Source of the DNA: an uncultured Oscillospiraceae bacterium
GTDB lineage: Bacteria; Bacillota; Clostridia; Oscillospirales; Acutalibacteraceae
DNA: 6,680 bases
NCBI GenBank assembly: GCA_900553525.1
Contig: USDZ01000095.1
Coordinates: 1-6,680, forward strand
Direction: 5' to 3'
Below the pieces are notes generated by a model. It did not search any database. It worked only from the letters and a program-made list of their open reading frames with translations, and was not told the origin of the DNA. Below, one piece after another: positions 1 through 5,662 of the stretch. The stretch's first letter is position 1, and each line of letters starts with the position of its first letter. Both the position numbers and the translations under genes were made by a program.

Positions 1-1311
1 GATTCGGTGACGTTGTTGCATGTGATGCTGCAACTACAGAACCGGCTCTCGCTGCGGGAGATTGCGGCGGTGCATGTCAACCATGAGCTAAGAGGAGAGG
101 AGTCCCGCCGGGATGAAGAGTTTGTGCGGACTTTATGCCGGGATTGGCAGGTGCCGCTCCAGGTGTACCACCGGAATGTCGCCTTTCTGGCGCGCGAGGC
201 CCAAAAGGGAATTGAAGAAACCGGGCGGATGGTCCGATATGCCGTGTTTGACGAGGTGTCGGCGGCAAACGGCGATTGTCCAGTGGCCACCGCCCATACC
301 TTGAGCGACAATATCGAGACGCTTCTGCTCCATCTGACGCGGGGATGCGGTGTACGCGGGTTGACCGGGATTCCTGAAATCCGTGGACAGATCATCCGGC
401 CTTTGTTGGCCTGTACACGCCGTGAGATCGAAGACTATTGTCGGAATCAGGAGTTGCATTATCAATCCGACAGTACGAACACCGATGTGCGGTATGCGCG
501 CAATCGCATTCGAAAGTGCGTGATTCCAGAATTACGGGCGCTAAATCCCCGCTTTGAAGAGACGGCCGGCCGTCTGATGCACCGAATGGGTCAGGTGGCC
601 GAATGGCTGGATCAATTGGCGAAAGAGACACTGGATGCAGCACGAACGGCGCCGGATACCTATAAACGGAGGGCTCTGCAGAGTTTAAGCCCTCCTGTCA
701 AGGCGCAGGCTCTTCGAATGGCAGCCGAAATGGCGGGAAGCTTTTGCGAAGAGCGGCATGTCACGCGGCTGGAAGAGATGCTCGACGATACCGGAGGATG
801 CAGTCTGCCGGGAAAGGTACAGGCGGCGGTGACCGTTTCGTTGCTGCGTTTTTTTCGGGAGGATGAGGACAGAGATGTCCAGTGGGAACCAATTTCGATT
901 TATCCAGGGATGTCCGTGCACATTATAGATAAAAAATATCGCATTTTTTTGCGTTCTTCTGACGGACTTGACAAGGAAGGGAAAATTCACAGAAAATTAT
1001 TAAAAAATAGCTTCGACTATGATAAAATAGTGGGCAGCTTGAGTATTCGACGGCGAAATCCGGGAGATGCCTATCACCCGGTTGGGAGGCACGGAGGAAA
1101 ATCGTTGAAAAAGCTGTTCAATGAAGCGCGGATTTCCCCCGAGGCACGGGACCGCATTCCCATACTTTGCGACGATGCCGGGATCCTTCTTGTTCCCGGA
1201 TTCGGATGCGACGTTCGTGCAGCGGCCGGTTTGGATACCAAGCGCCTTCTCGTATTGGAGGAGTTGGCGGAAGAATCGAATTCGGGTGAAAGGGATGAAA
1301 AACCGACGTGA
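1..1311 (+). CDS. tilS: tRNA(Ile)-lysidine synthetase TilS, 5'-truncated by the window edge
   Basis: TilS uses ATP to attach lysine to C34 of the CAU-anticodon tRNA-Ile, so that it reads AUA instead of AUG; it is an essential cytoplasmic enzyme. The frame is open from base 1, and the first two visible residues are Asp-Ser, the end of the SGGxDS PP-loop ATP motif, so only a short N-terminus is missing. The GTG at base 7 is therefore not the start. About 436 residues are visible, in family order: HVNHELRG, an EETGRMVRY segment, ATAHTLSDNIETLLLHLTRG (the conserved second nucleotide/tRNA motif), DSTNTDVRYARNRIR, and a C-terminal TilS domain with RRRNPGDAYHPVG and KSLKKLFNEARIS. The TGA stop overlaps the next gene by 4 bases. 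The order tilS-hpt-ftsH is conserved in Firmicutes such as Bacillus subtilis. The promoter lies outside the window. Bases about 915-1035 are distinctly AT-rich compared with the rest of the gene. Confidence 0.96.
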   Translation, partial: DSVTLLHVMLQLQNRLSLREIAAVHVNHELRGEESRRDEEFVRTLCRDWQVPLQVYHRNVAFLAREAQKGIEETGRMVRYAVFDEVSAANGDCPVATAHTLSDNIETLLLHLTRGCGVRGLTGIPEIRGQIIRPLLACTRREIEDYCRNQELHYQSDSTNTDVRYARNRIRKCVIPELRALNPRFEETAGRLMHRMGQVAEWLDQLAKETLDAARTAPDTYKRRALQSLSPPVKAQALRMAAEMAGSFCEERHVTRLEEMLDDTGGCSLPGKVQAAVTVSLLRFFREDEDRDVQWEPISIYPGMSVHIIDKKYRIFLRSSDGLDKEGKIHRKLLKNSFDYDKIVGSLSIRRRNPGDAYHPVGRHGGKSLKKLFNEARISPEARDRIPILCDDAGILLVPGFGCDVRAAAGLDTKRLLVLEELAEESNSGERDEKPT

Positions 1312-1856
1312 GAGGCATGCGGGACGACATTGACGAAATCCTGTTTTCGGAAGAAAAAATTGCCTCCATTGTTCGGAATATGGGCAGGCAAATCAGTGAA
1401 GATTATGTAGGGAAGAACCTTTTTATGGTCAGTGTGCTCAAGGGTTCGCTTTTATTTATGGCTGATTTGATGCGCGCGGTAACCATCCCTTGTTCCATTG
1501 ATTTTCTGTCCGTGTCCAGTTATGGCAACGGCACGGCCAGTTCGGGAGAGGTACGAATCCTGAAGGATTTGGATTGTTCTTTGGAGGGCAAGGATCTCTT
1601 GGTCGTGGAGGATATCCTGGATTCCGGCGTGACACTGTCTTTCCTGGTTCGGACGCTGTCGGCTAGAAAGCCGGCGAGCATCCGGTTGTGTACATTCCTA
1701 GATAAGCCGGAGCGCCGCCGGGTGGAGATCCATCCCGATTATGTCGGAGCGGTGGTCCCGGATAAGTTTATTGTCGGTTATGGGCTGGATTATGCGGAAC
1801 GATACCGCAATCTGCCTTATATCGGTGTTTTGAAGCCCGAGGTTTACCAGGCATAG
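1308..1856 (+). CDS. hpt: hypoxanthine phosphoribosyltransferase
   Basis: This purine-salvage enzyme transfers phosphoribose from PRPP to hypoxanthine or guanine, giving IMP or GMP in the cytoplasm. The 182-residue product has normal family length. Visible motifs are LKG at 44-46 (the PPi-binding loop), the flexible-loop SSYGNGT segment at 70-76, the PRPP motif VVEDILDSGVTL at 99-110, and the purine-recognition segment PDKFIVGYGLDYAERYRNLP at 151-170. I chose the GTG at 1308 because it overlaps the tilS TGA as GTGA, typical of translational coupling. Its ribosome binding site is poor: AAAGGG at 1289-1294 lies 13 bases away. The in-frame ATG at 1317 is an alternative, but AGAGG sits only one base before it, so the start is uncertain by three codons. 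The gene is probably co-transcribed with tilS and ftsH. In B. subtilis, TilS and HprT have been linked in controlling ftsH, but nothing here shows that directly. Confidence 0.95.
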   Translation: MRGMRDDIDEILFSEEKIASIVRNMGRQISEDYVGKNLFMVSVLKGSLLFMADLMRAVTIPCSIDFLSVSSYGNGTASSGEVRILKDLDCSLEGKDLLVVEDILDSGVTLSFLVRTLSARKPASIRLCTFLDKPERRRVEIHPDYVGAVVPDKFIVGYGLDYAERYRNLPYIGVLKPEVYQA

Positions 1857-1872
1857 CGTTCATCCCATGCAT

Positions 1873-1878
1873 AAGGAG
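1873..1878 (+). promoter_or_regulatory. ribosome binding site fixing the TTG start of ftsH
   Basis: AAGGAG lies 10 bases before the TTG at 1889. The nearby ATG at 1867 and TTG at 1879 are out of frame with FtsH, so this site selects the TTG. The 32-base hpt-ftsH gap shows no terminator or convincing promoter, which supports read-through transcription. Confidence 0.75.
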
Positions 1879-1888
1879 TTGAGAGAAT

Positions 1889-3916
1889 TTGGAATCCAAC
1901 AACAACGATTTCGGAAAATCCTTGCGGAACCTGGGGCTGTTTATCGGGCTTCCCTTGCTGGTCATTGTGATCGCCTGGCTGTTTATGTCCGGAGGCAGTC
2001 CAAAGTCCGATAAGGTATACTCCGATTACGTCGCGTACTTCACCAACGACCAGGTTTCGGAATTCGATCTGGACTTGGGAAGCGGTAACCTGACCATCAC
2101 CCTCAAGGAAGAGATCCGAGAGGACCGCAATAAAGACAACAAGCTGGATGAAAAGGACGATATCGTCAAATATAGCGTTCCCGACATCGGGCTGTTTTGG
2201 GAGAGCATTAAAGAGTCGGTGGAGGCAAACGGCCTTCGATACGATTTCCAGCCGCCCAGCCAGATGCCCTGGTTTGTCAACCTCATTCCGTCTTTGCTGA
2301 TCATCGTGTTCTTTGTGGCAATGTTTGTGATGATGCGGCGTTCCCTGTCTTCTATGGACGGCGGCGGTAAAGCGATGGGATTCGGCAAGGCGCGGATCAA
2401 GCAGCCGGTCGATGAGAAGCGCAAGACCACTTTTGCCGATGTGGCTGGCGCGGACGAGGAAAAAGAGGAACTGCGGGAGATTGTCGATTTTCTGCGTTCT
2501 CCCAAGAAGTTCAAGGAACTCGGTGCCCGAGTGCCGAAGGGCGTGTTGCTAGTAGGCCCTCCCGGAACCGGTAAAACCCTGCTCGCCCGCGCAGTGGCGG
2601 GAGAGGCGGGCGTTCCCTTCTTCTCGATTTCGGGTTCCGATTTTGTGGAGATGTATGTCGGTGTCGGTGCGTCCCGTGTCCGGGATCTGTTCGATCAAGC
2701 GAAGAAGAATTCGCCCTGCATCATCTTCATCGACGAGATTGACGCCGTCGGACGTCAACGCGGAGCGGGACTTGGCGGAGGACATGACGAACGGGAACAG
2801 ACGCTCAACCAGTTGCTCGTCGAGATGGACGGCTTCGGTGCGAACGAGGGTGTCATCATGATTGCCGCGACCAACCGTCCGGATATTCTGGATCCGGCTC
2901 TGATGCGTCCGGGCCGGTTTGACCGCCAGATCGTCGTCAACTATCCGGATATCAAAGGACGGGAGGAGATTCTCAAAGTCCATGCGCGCGGCAAACCGCT
3001 CGCCCCCGATGTAGAGCTGTCGGTTATCGCCAAATCCACGGCCGGTTTTACCGGCGCAGATCTGGAAAATTTGCTGAACGAGGCGGCCCTTTTGGCGGCG
3101 CGCAAAAATCTGCACTCCATCACCATGCCCGAAATTGAAGAGGCGACGATCAAGGTGGTCATGGGTACGGAAAAACGCAGCCATGTTATCACCGATAAGG
3201 AAAAGAATCTGACGGCTTATCATGAGGCGGGCCATGCGGTCGTTACCTATTATTGCCCGACGCAGGATCCGGTTCATCAGATTTCGGTGATTCCGCGTGG
3301 AATGGCGGGTGGCTACACCATGAGCCTGCCGGAACATGACAAGTCATACCGGGCTAAAAAAGAGATGCTTGAAGATATTCAAGTTCTCCTTGGCGGTCGA
3401 GTGGCCGAGGCGCTTGTACTCGACGATATTTCCACAGGCGCGAGTAACGATATTGAACGCGCTACCGATACCGCCCGGAAGATGGTCACCAAATACGGTA
3501 TGAGCGACAAACTTGGTCCGATTGTTTTTGGATCTTCCGAATCGAACGAGGTGTTCCTGGGCCGTGATTTTGGCCATACCCGGAACTATTCGGAGGAGGT
3601 CGCGGCGGAGATCGACGAAGAGATCAACGCCATCATCACCGGATGCTATGACAAAACTCGTGAGATCCTCTCCACTCATATCGATAAGCTTCATGCGGTT
3701 GCGCAATATCTGTTCCAGAATGAGAAACTCGACGGGGAGCAGTTCAAAGCCCTTATGGAAGGGCGGGACGTGCCGGATGCTTCCGAGACCAGTCTTTTTA
3801 CGCCGGTCTCCGGCGCTTCTGAGACGTCTGGAGTTTCCGATTCCGAGCCGTCATCTTCCACGGGATCGGCGGAACAGGAGAAAGCCGATGACAGCGGTGA
3901 GGAATTACCACACTGA
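1889..3916 (+). CDS. ftsH: ATP-dependent membrane zinc metalloprotease FtsH
   Basis: FtsH is a membrane-anchored hexameric AAA+ protease that pulls misfolded membrane proteins and short-lived regulators into a zinc protease chamber on the cytoplasmic face. The 675-residue product shows TM1 at about 15-34, an extracytoplasmic domain at about 35-127, and TM2 at about 128-149. Next come the AAA module with Walker A GPPGTGKT (223-230), pore loop MYVGVG (255-260), Walker B IIFIDEID (278-285) and the second region of homology with likely arginine fingers R340 and R343. The protease domain has HEAGH at 445-449, and D521 in STGASND is the probable third zinc ligand. The aromatic pore residue is Tyr256 where many bacterial FtsHs have Phe. 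Residues 79-90 form an acidic loop resembling an EF-hand. From about 627 the tail is rich in Ser, Glu and Thr, with the pentamer ASETS twice; it is probably disordered. The TTG start has a good ribosome binding site. The gene is last in the tilS-hpt-ftsH cluster, before a strong terminator. Confidence 0.98.
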   Translation: MESNNNDFGKSLRNLGLFIGLPLLVIVIAWLFMSGGSPKSDKVYSDYVAYFTNDQVSEFDLDLGSGNLTITLKEEIREDRNKDNKLDEKDDIVKYSVPDIGLFWESIKESVEANGLRYDFQPPSQMPWFVNLIPSLLIIVFFVAMFVMMRRSLSSMDGGGKAMGFGKARIKQPVDEKRKTTFADVAGADEEKEELREIVDFLRSPKKFKELGARVPKGVLLVGPPGTGKTLLARAVAGEAGVPFFSISGSDFVEMYVGVGASRVRDLFDQAKKNSPCIIFIDEIDAVGRQRGAGLGGGHDEREQTLNQLLVEMDGFGANEGVIMIAATNRPDILDPALMRPGRFDRQIVVNYPDIKGREEILKVHARGKPLAPDVELSVIAKSTAGFTGADLENLLNEAALLAARKNLHSITMPEIEEATIKVVMGTEKRSHVITDKEKNLTAYHEAGHAVVTYYCPTQDPVHQISVIPRGMAGGYTMSLPEHDKSYRAKKEMLEDIQVLLGGRVAEALVLDDISTGASNDIERATDTARKMVTKYGMSDKLGPIVFGSSESNEVFLGRDFGHTRNYSEEVAAEIDEEINAIITGCYDKTREILSTHIDKLHAVAQYLFQNEKLDGEQFKALMEGRDVPDASETSLFTPVSGASETSGVSDSEPSSSTGSAEQEKADDSGEELPH

Positions 3917-3982
3917 CGGATTTTTATAAGGCGTTACTCCGGTCAAACCAGAGCCGATACACGAAGGACATCTAGAAAAACG

Positions 3983-4027
3983 AACAGCGCCCCGCGGCGG
4001 ATCGATTCGGCCGTGGGGCGCTGTTTT
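3983..4027 (+). terminator. intrinsic terminator after ftsH
   Basis: Bases 3983-3998 (AACAGCGCCCCGCGGC) pair with 4010-4025 over 16 bp with one G-T wobble, leaving an 11-base loop. A short T-run ends at 4027. On the other side, an A-run at 3976-3980 would give a U-tract on a minus-strand transcript, so the hairpin could work in both directions. It lies 66 bases after the ftsH stop and closes the tilS-hpt-ftsH unit. Confidence 0.88.
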
Positions 4028-4120
4028 CCCTCTCGGTATCCTGTGGAACGCCGTCGCACATCATCGTGAAACTTGGTTCGGTGTTGGTTGCTCGTATCCT
4101 ATTCCTGTCATATTGTCTAT

Positions 4121-4147
4121 TTTTTCACAATCTGTTGTTCTGAAAAA
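4121..4147. repeat. imperfect inverted repeat upstream of the fprA promoters, possible operator
   Basis: TTTTTCA (4121-4127) followed by CAA mirrors TTG (4135-4137), then three unpaired bases (TTC), then TGAAAAA (4141-4147). The loop is TCTG. The heptamer TTTTTCA returns at 4192-4198, so three copies (two forward, one inverted) precede fprA. It could bind a regulator or be chance in AT-rich sequence. It matches no operator consensus that I can name with confidence. Confidence 0.3.
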
Positions 4148-4161
4148 CCGTAATTCATACA

Positions 4162-4176
4162 AAATTAGTATAATTT
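4162..4176 (+). promoter_or_regulatory. candidate upstream fprA promoter -10 box inside a short palindrome
   Basis: TATAAT at 4169-4174 matches the sigma-A -10 consensus exactly, but no recognisable -35 box lies 16-18 bases upstream. It sits within the dyad AAATTA-GTA-TAATTT (4162-4176), so protein binding there would cover the -10. The resemblance to a PerR box is weak. Either this is a second, activator-dependent promoter or the match is fortuitous in AT-rich sequence. Confidence 0.35.
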
Positions 4177-4188
4177 AAAAATTGTCCA

Positions 4189-4216
4189 TGATTTTTCAGG
4201 GAAAGCGTGTTATACT
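4189..4216 (+). promoter_or_regulatory. likely fprA promoter with extended -10
   Basis: TATACT at 4211-4216 is preceded by TG at 4208-4209 with one base between, giving an extended -10. That can compensate for the poor -35 (best candidate TGATTT at 4189-4194, 16-base spacer). Transcription would begin near 4222-4224, leaving a leader of about 27 bases that includes the AAAGGA ribosome binding site. The segment TTTTTCAG at 4192-4199 overlaps the -35 position and is the inverse of CTGAAAAA at 4140-4147. Confidence 0.6.
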
Positions 4217-4250
4217 ATAGAAGAATTGGAACAGAAAGGATGGTCGCTCT

Positions 4251-5438
4251 ATGGCGAGAAAATTGACGGAAAAGGTCTCTTGGATCGGCAAAATCGACTG
4301 GGAACTCAAACGGTTCCATGGGGATGAATTTTCCACCCATCGCGGATCTTCCTATAACGCTTATCTGGTTCGGGATAAAAAAACGGTCCTGATTGATACG
4401 GTTTGGCTGCCCTTCGACCATGAATTTGTGGATAATCTGAAACGGGAAATCGATCTCAAGGAGATCGACGCGATCGTTATGCAGCACAACGAGGTGGATC
4501 ACAGCGGGGCGTTGACGGCACTGATGCGGGAGATCCCGGATACGCCGATTTACTGCACGGCCAACGGAGTCAAGATCCTGAGGGGTCATTATCATCAGGA
4601 TTGGAATTACGTTCCGGTGAAGACAGGGGATACGCTCGATCTTGGGGAGTCGAAACTCACCTTCATTGAGGCGCCCATGCTTCACTGGCCGGATACCATG
4701 TTCAGCTATATGAGCGGGGAAAACATCCTCTTCAGCAATGACGGCTTTGGTCAGCATTTTGCCAGCGAATCTCTGTACAACGACATGGTCGACAAGGGCG
4801 CGTTGTATGAAGAAGCCACCAAATATTACGCCAATATCCTCGCGCCGTTCAGTCCCATGGTCAAACGCAAGGTCAATGAGATTCTCGGGATGAATCTGAA
4901 GATCGACATGATTTGCCCGAGCCACGGCCTGATCTGGCGGGATCATCCCGAACAGATCGTGGAACAGTATTTGAAATGGGCCGAAAATTATCAGGAGAAC
5001 CAAGTTAGCATTGTTTACGACACCATGTGGAACTCCACCAGAAGAATGGCGGAAACCATCGCCGAGGGGATCAAGGAAGCCGATCCGCAGGTTACGGTTA
5101 AGCTTTTCAACGCATCTAAAAGCGACAAAACCGACATTGTTACCGAGGTGTTCCGCTCCAAGGCCGTTGTGATGGGCTCTCCGACGGTCAACAACGGGTA
5201 TCTGTATGCAATCGCCGGTATTTTGGAATTGATCAAGGGGGCCAAGTTCAAGAACAAAAAGGCGGCCGCTTTCGGCAGCTACGGATGGAGCGGCGAAGCC
5301 CTTTCCTTGCTGAACAAAGAGTTGCAGGACGCCGGTTTCGATGTGGTGGATGAAGGCCGGAGGGTGAATTGGGTGCCGGACGAGGTGGCGTTGGAAGAGA
5401 TGCGGGCTTACGGACGGTTGTTGGCTACAAAGTTTTAG
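4251..5438 (+). CDS. fprA: class A flavodiiron protein (A-type flavoprotein, O2/NO reductase)
   Basis: Flavodiiron proteins reduce O2 to water and/or NO to N2O in the cytoplasm of anaerobes, taking electrons from rubredoxin or coenzyme F420 depending on the organism. The 395-residue product has two domains. The metallo-beta-lactamase-like domain (about 1-250) carries all di-iron ligands: H79, E81 and D83 in QHNEVDH, H145 in LHWPD, D164 in FSNDGFG and H225 in PSHG. This spacing is nearly identical to that of the Desulfovibrio gigas enzyme. The flavodoxin-like domain (about 252-395) has the FMN phosphate loop TMWNST (258-263), SPTVNNGYL and FGSYGWSGEA. There is no C-terminal rubredoxin or NADH-oxidoreductase fusion, hence class A. 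The redox partner is not in the window. Known relatives favour either O2 or NO, and the sequence does not decide between them. The gene appears monocistronic, with its own AT-rich promoter region. The next promoter begins 3 bases after its stop. Confidence 0.96.
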   Translation: MARKLTEKVSWIGKIDWELKRFHGDEFSTHRGSSYNAYLVRDKKTVLIDTVWLPFDHEFVDNLKREIDLKEIDAIVMQHNEVDHSGALTALMREIPDTPIYCTANGVKILRGHYHQDWNYVPVKTGDTLDLGESKLTFIEAPMLHWPDTMFSYMSGENILFSNDGFGQHFASESLYNDMVDKGALYEEATKYYANILAPFSPMVKRKVNEILGMNLKIDMICPSHGLIWRDHPEQIVEQYLKWAENYQENQVSIVYDTMWNSTRRMAETIAEGIKEADPQVTVKLFNASKSDKTDIVTEVFRSKAVVMGSPTVNNGYLYAIAGILELIKGAKFKNKKAAAFGSYGWSGEALSLLNKELQDAGFDVVDEGRRVNWVPDEVALEEMRAYGRLLATKF

Positions 5439-5441
5439 GTC

Positions 5442-5471
5442 TTGACATTTTGCGGGGCTTTGTGCTATGCT
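5442..5471 (+). promoter_or_regulatory. strong sigma-A promoter for the ABC-F leader transcript
   Basis: A perfect -35 TTGACA (5442-5447) is followed after 18 bases by TATGCT (5466-5471), with TG one base before it, an extended -10. This is the best promoter in the window. Transcription would start near A5478. It lies just after the fprA stop with no fprA terminator in between, so fprA read-through transcripts also enter the leader. Confidence 0.85.
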
Positions 5472-5500
5472 AGGTCCATTCCAAAGAACGGAGGGATTTC

Positions 5501-5552
5501 TGTGCGCAGACAGCTTACTTTAGCTTTAGCAGTGGATAAGTGTCTGCGCGCA
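5501..5552 (+). other. leader hairpin H1 enclosing the start of the leader ORF
   Basis: Bases 5501-5512 pair with 5541-5552 over 12 bp (one G-T wobble). Then G5513 is bulged and 5514-5517 pair with 5537-5540 over 4 bp, leaving a 19-base loop. The GTG start codon lies at the base of this stem, while the ribosome binding site just 5' of it stays single-stranded. A ribosome on codons 1-5 would open the stem. The loop carries TTTAGC twice in tandem. Confidence 0.75.
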
Positions 5553-5570
5553 TTTAAAAGGGGACTTTAA
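5502..5570 (+). CDS. 22-residue leader peptide ORF upstream of the ABC-F gene
   Basis: A GTG at 5502 lies 7 bases after GGAGG (5490-5494), ideal spacing, and opens a 22-codon frame ending with TAA at 5568-5570. The peptide begins MRRQLTLALAVD and ends with LRAFKRGL. It has six Arg/Lys against one Asp and one Cys, so it is strongly basic and perhaps amphipathic. I recognise no family. Its position between a strong promoter and the attenuating terminator, and the fact that both arms of H1 are coding, suggest a regulatory leader peptide whose translation sets the RNA fold. A small functional protein cannot be excluded, and translation is not shown. Confidence 0.6.
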   Translation: MRRQLTLALAVDKCLRAFKRGL

Positions 5571-5584
5571 ACCGTTCCGCTTTT
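5556..5584 (+). other. leader hairpin H2 over the leader ORF stop codon
   Basis: AAAAGGGGAC (5556-5565) pairs with 5574-5584 over 10 bp (one G-T wobble, G5579 bulged), with the 8-base loop TTTAAACC. The ORF stop TAA (5568-5570) lies in the loop, so a terminating ribosome would unfold it. Its CCGTT (5572-5576) is complementary to AACGG (5598-5602) in the 5' arm of the terminator and to AACGG (5487-5491) next to the leader ribosome binding site. Confidence 0.5.
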
Positions 5585-5596
5585 ACCGACGTGTGC

Positions 5597-5633
5597 AAAC
5601 GGCTCTTTCGCTGCGGCGAAAGAGCCGTTTTTT
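5597..5633 (+). terminator. intrinsic terminator between the leader ORF and the ABC-F gene
   Basis: AAACGGCTCTTTCGC (5597-5611) is perfectly complementary to 5616-5630 over 15 bp, with a TGCG loop and six T at 5628-5633. It ends 29 bases before the ABC-F start and lies downstream of the strong promoter. It must therefore be read through, or fail to fold, for the ABC-F gene to be expressed from that promoter. It would also end transcripts coming from fprA. Confidence 0.93.
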
Positions 5634-5650
5634 CATGTGCGGATCGAATA

Positions 5651-5656
5651 GGAGGG
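5651..5656 (+). promoter_or_regulatory. ribosome binding site of the ABC-F gene
   Basis: GGAGGG lies 6 bases before the ATG at 5663 and just after the terminator, outside its stem. Translation of the ABC-F gene therefore looks unrestricted once transcription passes the terminator, which points to control at transcription elongation rather than at initiation of translation. Confidence 0.8.
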
Positions 5657-5662
5657 ATAGAC

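Larger units (their letters stand above)
4028..4250 (+). other. AT-rich intergenic region upstream of fprA
   Basis: Together with the terminator this fills the 334-base gap between ftsH and fprA. Bases 4028-4110 show no reading frame, RNA gene or repeat that I can support. From about 4111 the sequence becomes strongly AT-rich and carries short inverted repeats and two -10-like boxes, listed separately. The ribosome binding site of fprA is AAAGGA at 4235-4240, 10 bases before its ATG. Confidence 0.6.
5478..5633 (+). ncRNA. candidate cis-acting attenuator leader RNA of the ABC-F gene
   Basis: Between the strong promoter and a perfect terminator lies a predicted transcript of about 156 nt with three successive hairpins: H1 5501-5552, H2 5556-5584 and the terminator 5597-5630. 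It contains a short ORF with its own ribosome binding site (GGAGG around 5490-5494). The same order of parts is known for ribosome-mediated attenuation of ABC-F resistance genes such as vmlR, lmo0919 and msrD. The presence and order of elements are seen; the regulatory function is inferred. Alternatives are an independent small RNA made constitutively, or simply a terminator shared with fprA. I do not recognise any known riboswitch, T-box or 6S RNA. Confidence 0.65.

Noticed and set aside
7..9. GTG near the left edge as the start of tilS
   Set aside because: The frame is open from base 1 and the preceding Asp-Ser is the end of the PP-loop motif SGGxDS, so the true start lies upstream of the window.
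2549..3337. 262-codon minus-strand open frame opposite ftsH
   Set aside because: It lies wholly inside the strongly conserved ftsH AAA and protease coding region. Its translation has no recognisable domain and no credible ribosome binding site.
3513..3929. + strand frame overlapping the ftsH 3' end
   Set aside because: It is an out-of-frame Arg/Pro-rich shadow of ftsH without a start context or recognisable motif.
3937..3953. Small hairpin CTCCGGT-CAA-ACCAGAG after ftsH
   Set aside because: It has only six pairs and a mismatch with no T-tract, and the strong terminator just downstream makes a separate role unlikely.
4162..4176. PerR box upstream of fprA
   Set aside because: Against the PerR consensus only about two thirds of positions agree, which is easily reached by chance in sequence this AT-rich.
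4215..5003. 262-codon minus-strand open frame opposite fprA
   Set aside because: It is antisense to the di-iron domain of fprA with every catalytic motif intact on the + strand. It arises from codon bias and shows no family features.
5478..5633. Known riboswitch, T-box or 6S RNA in the ABC-F leader
   Set aside because: I see no T-box sequence, no recognisable riboswitch core and no large central bubble flanked by long closing stems. The short ORF with a ribosome binding site explains the architecture better.
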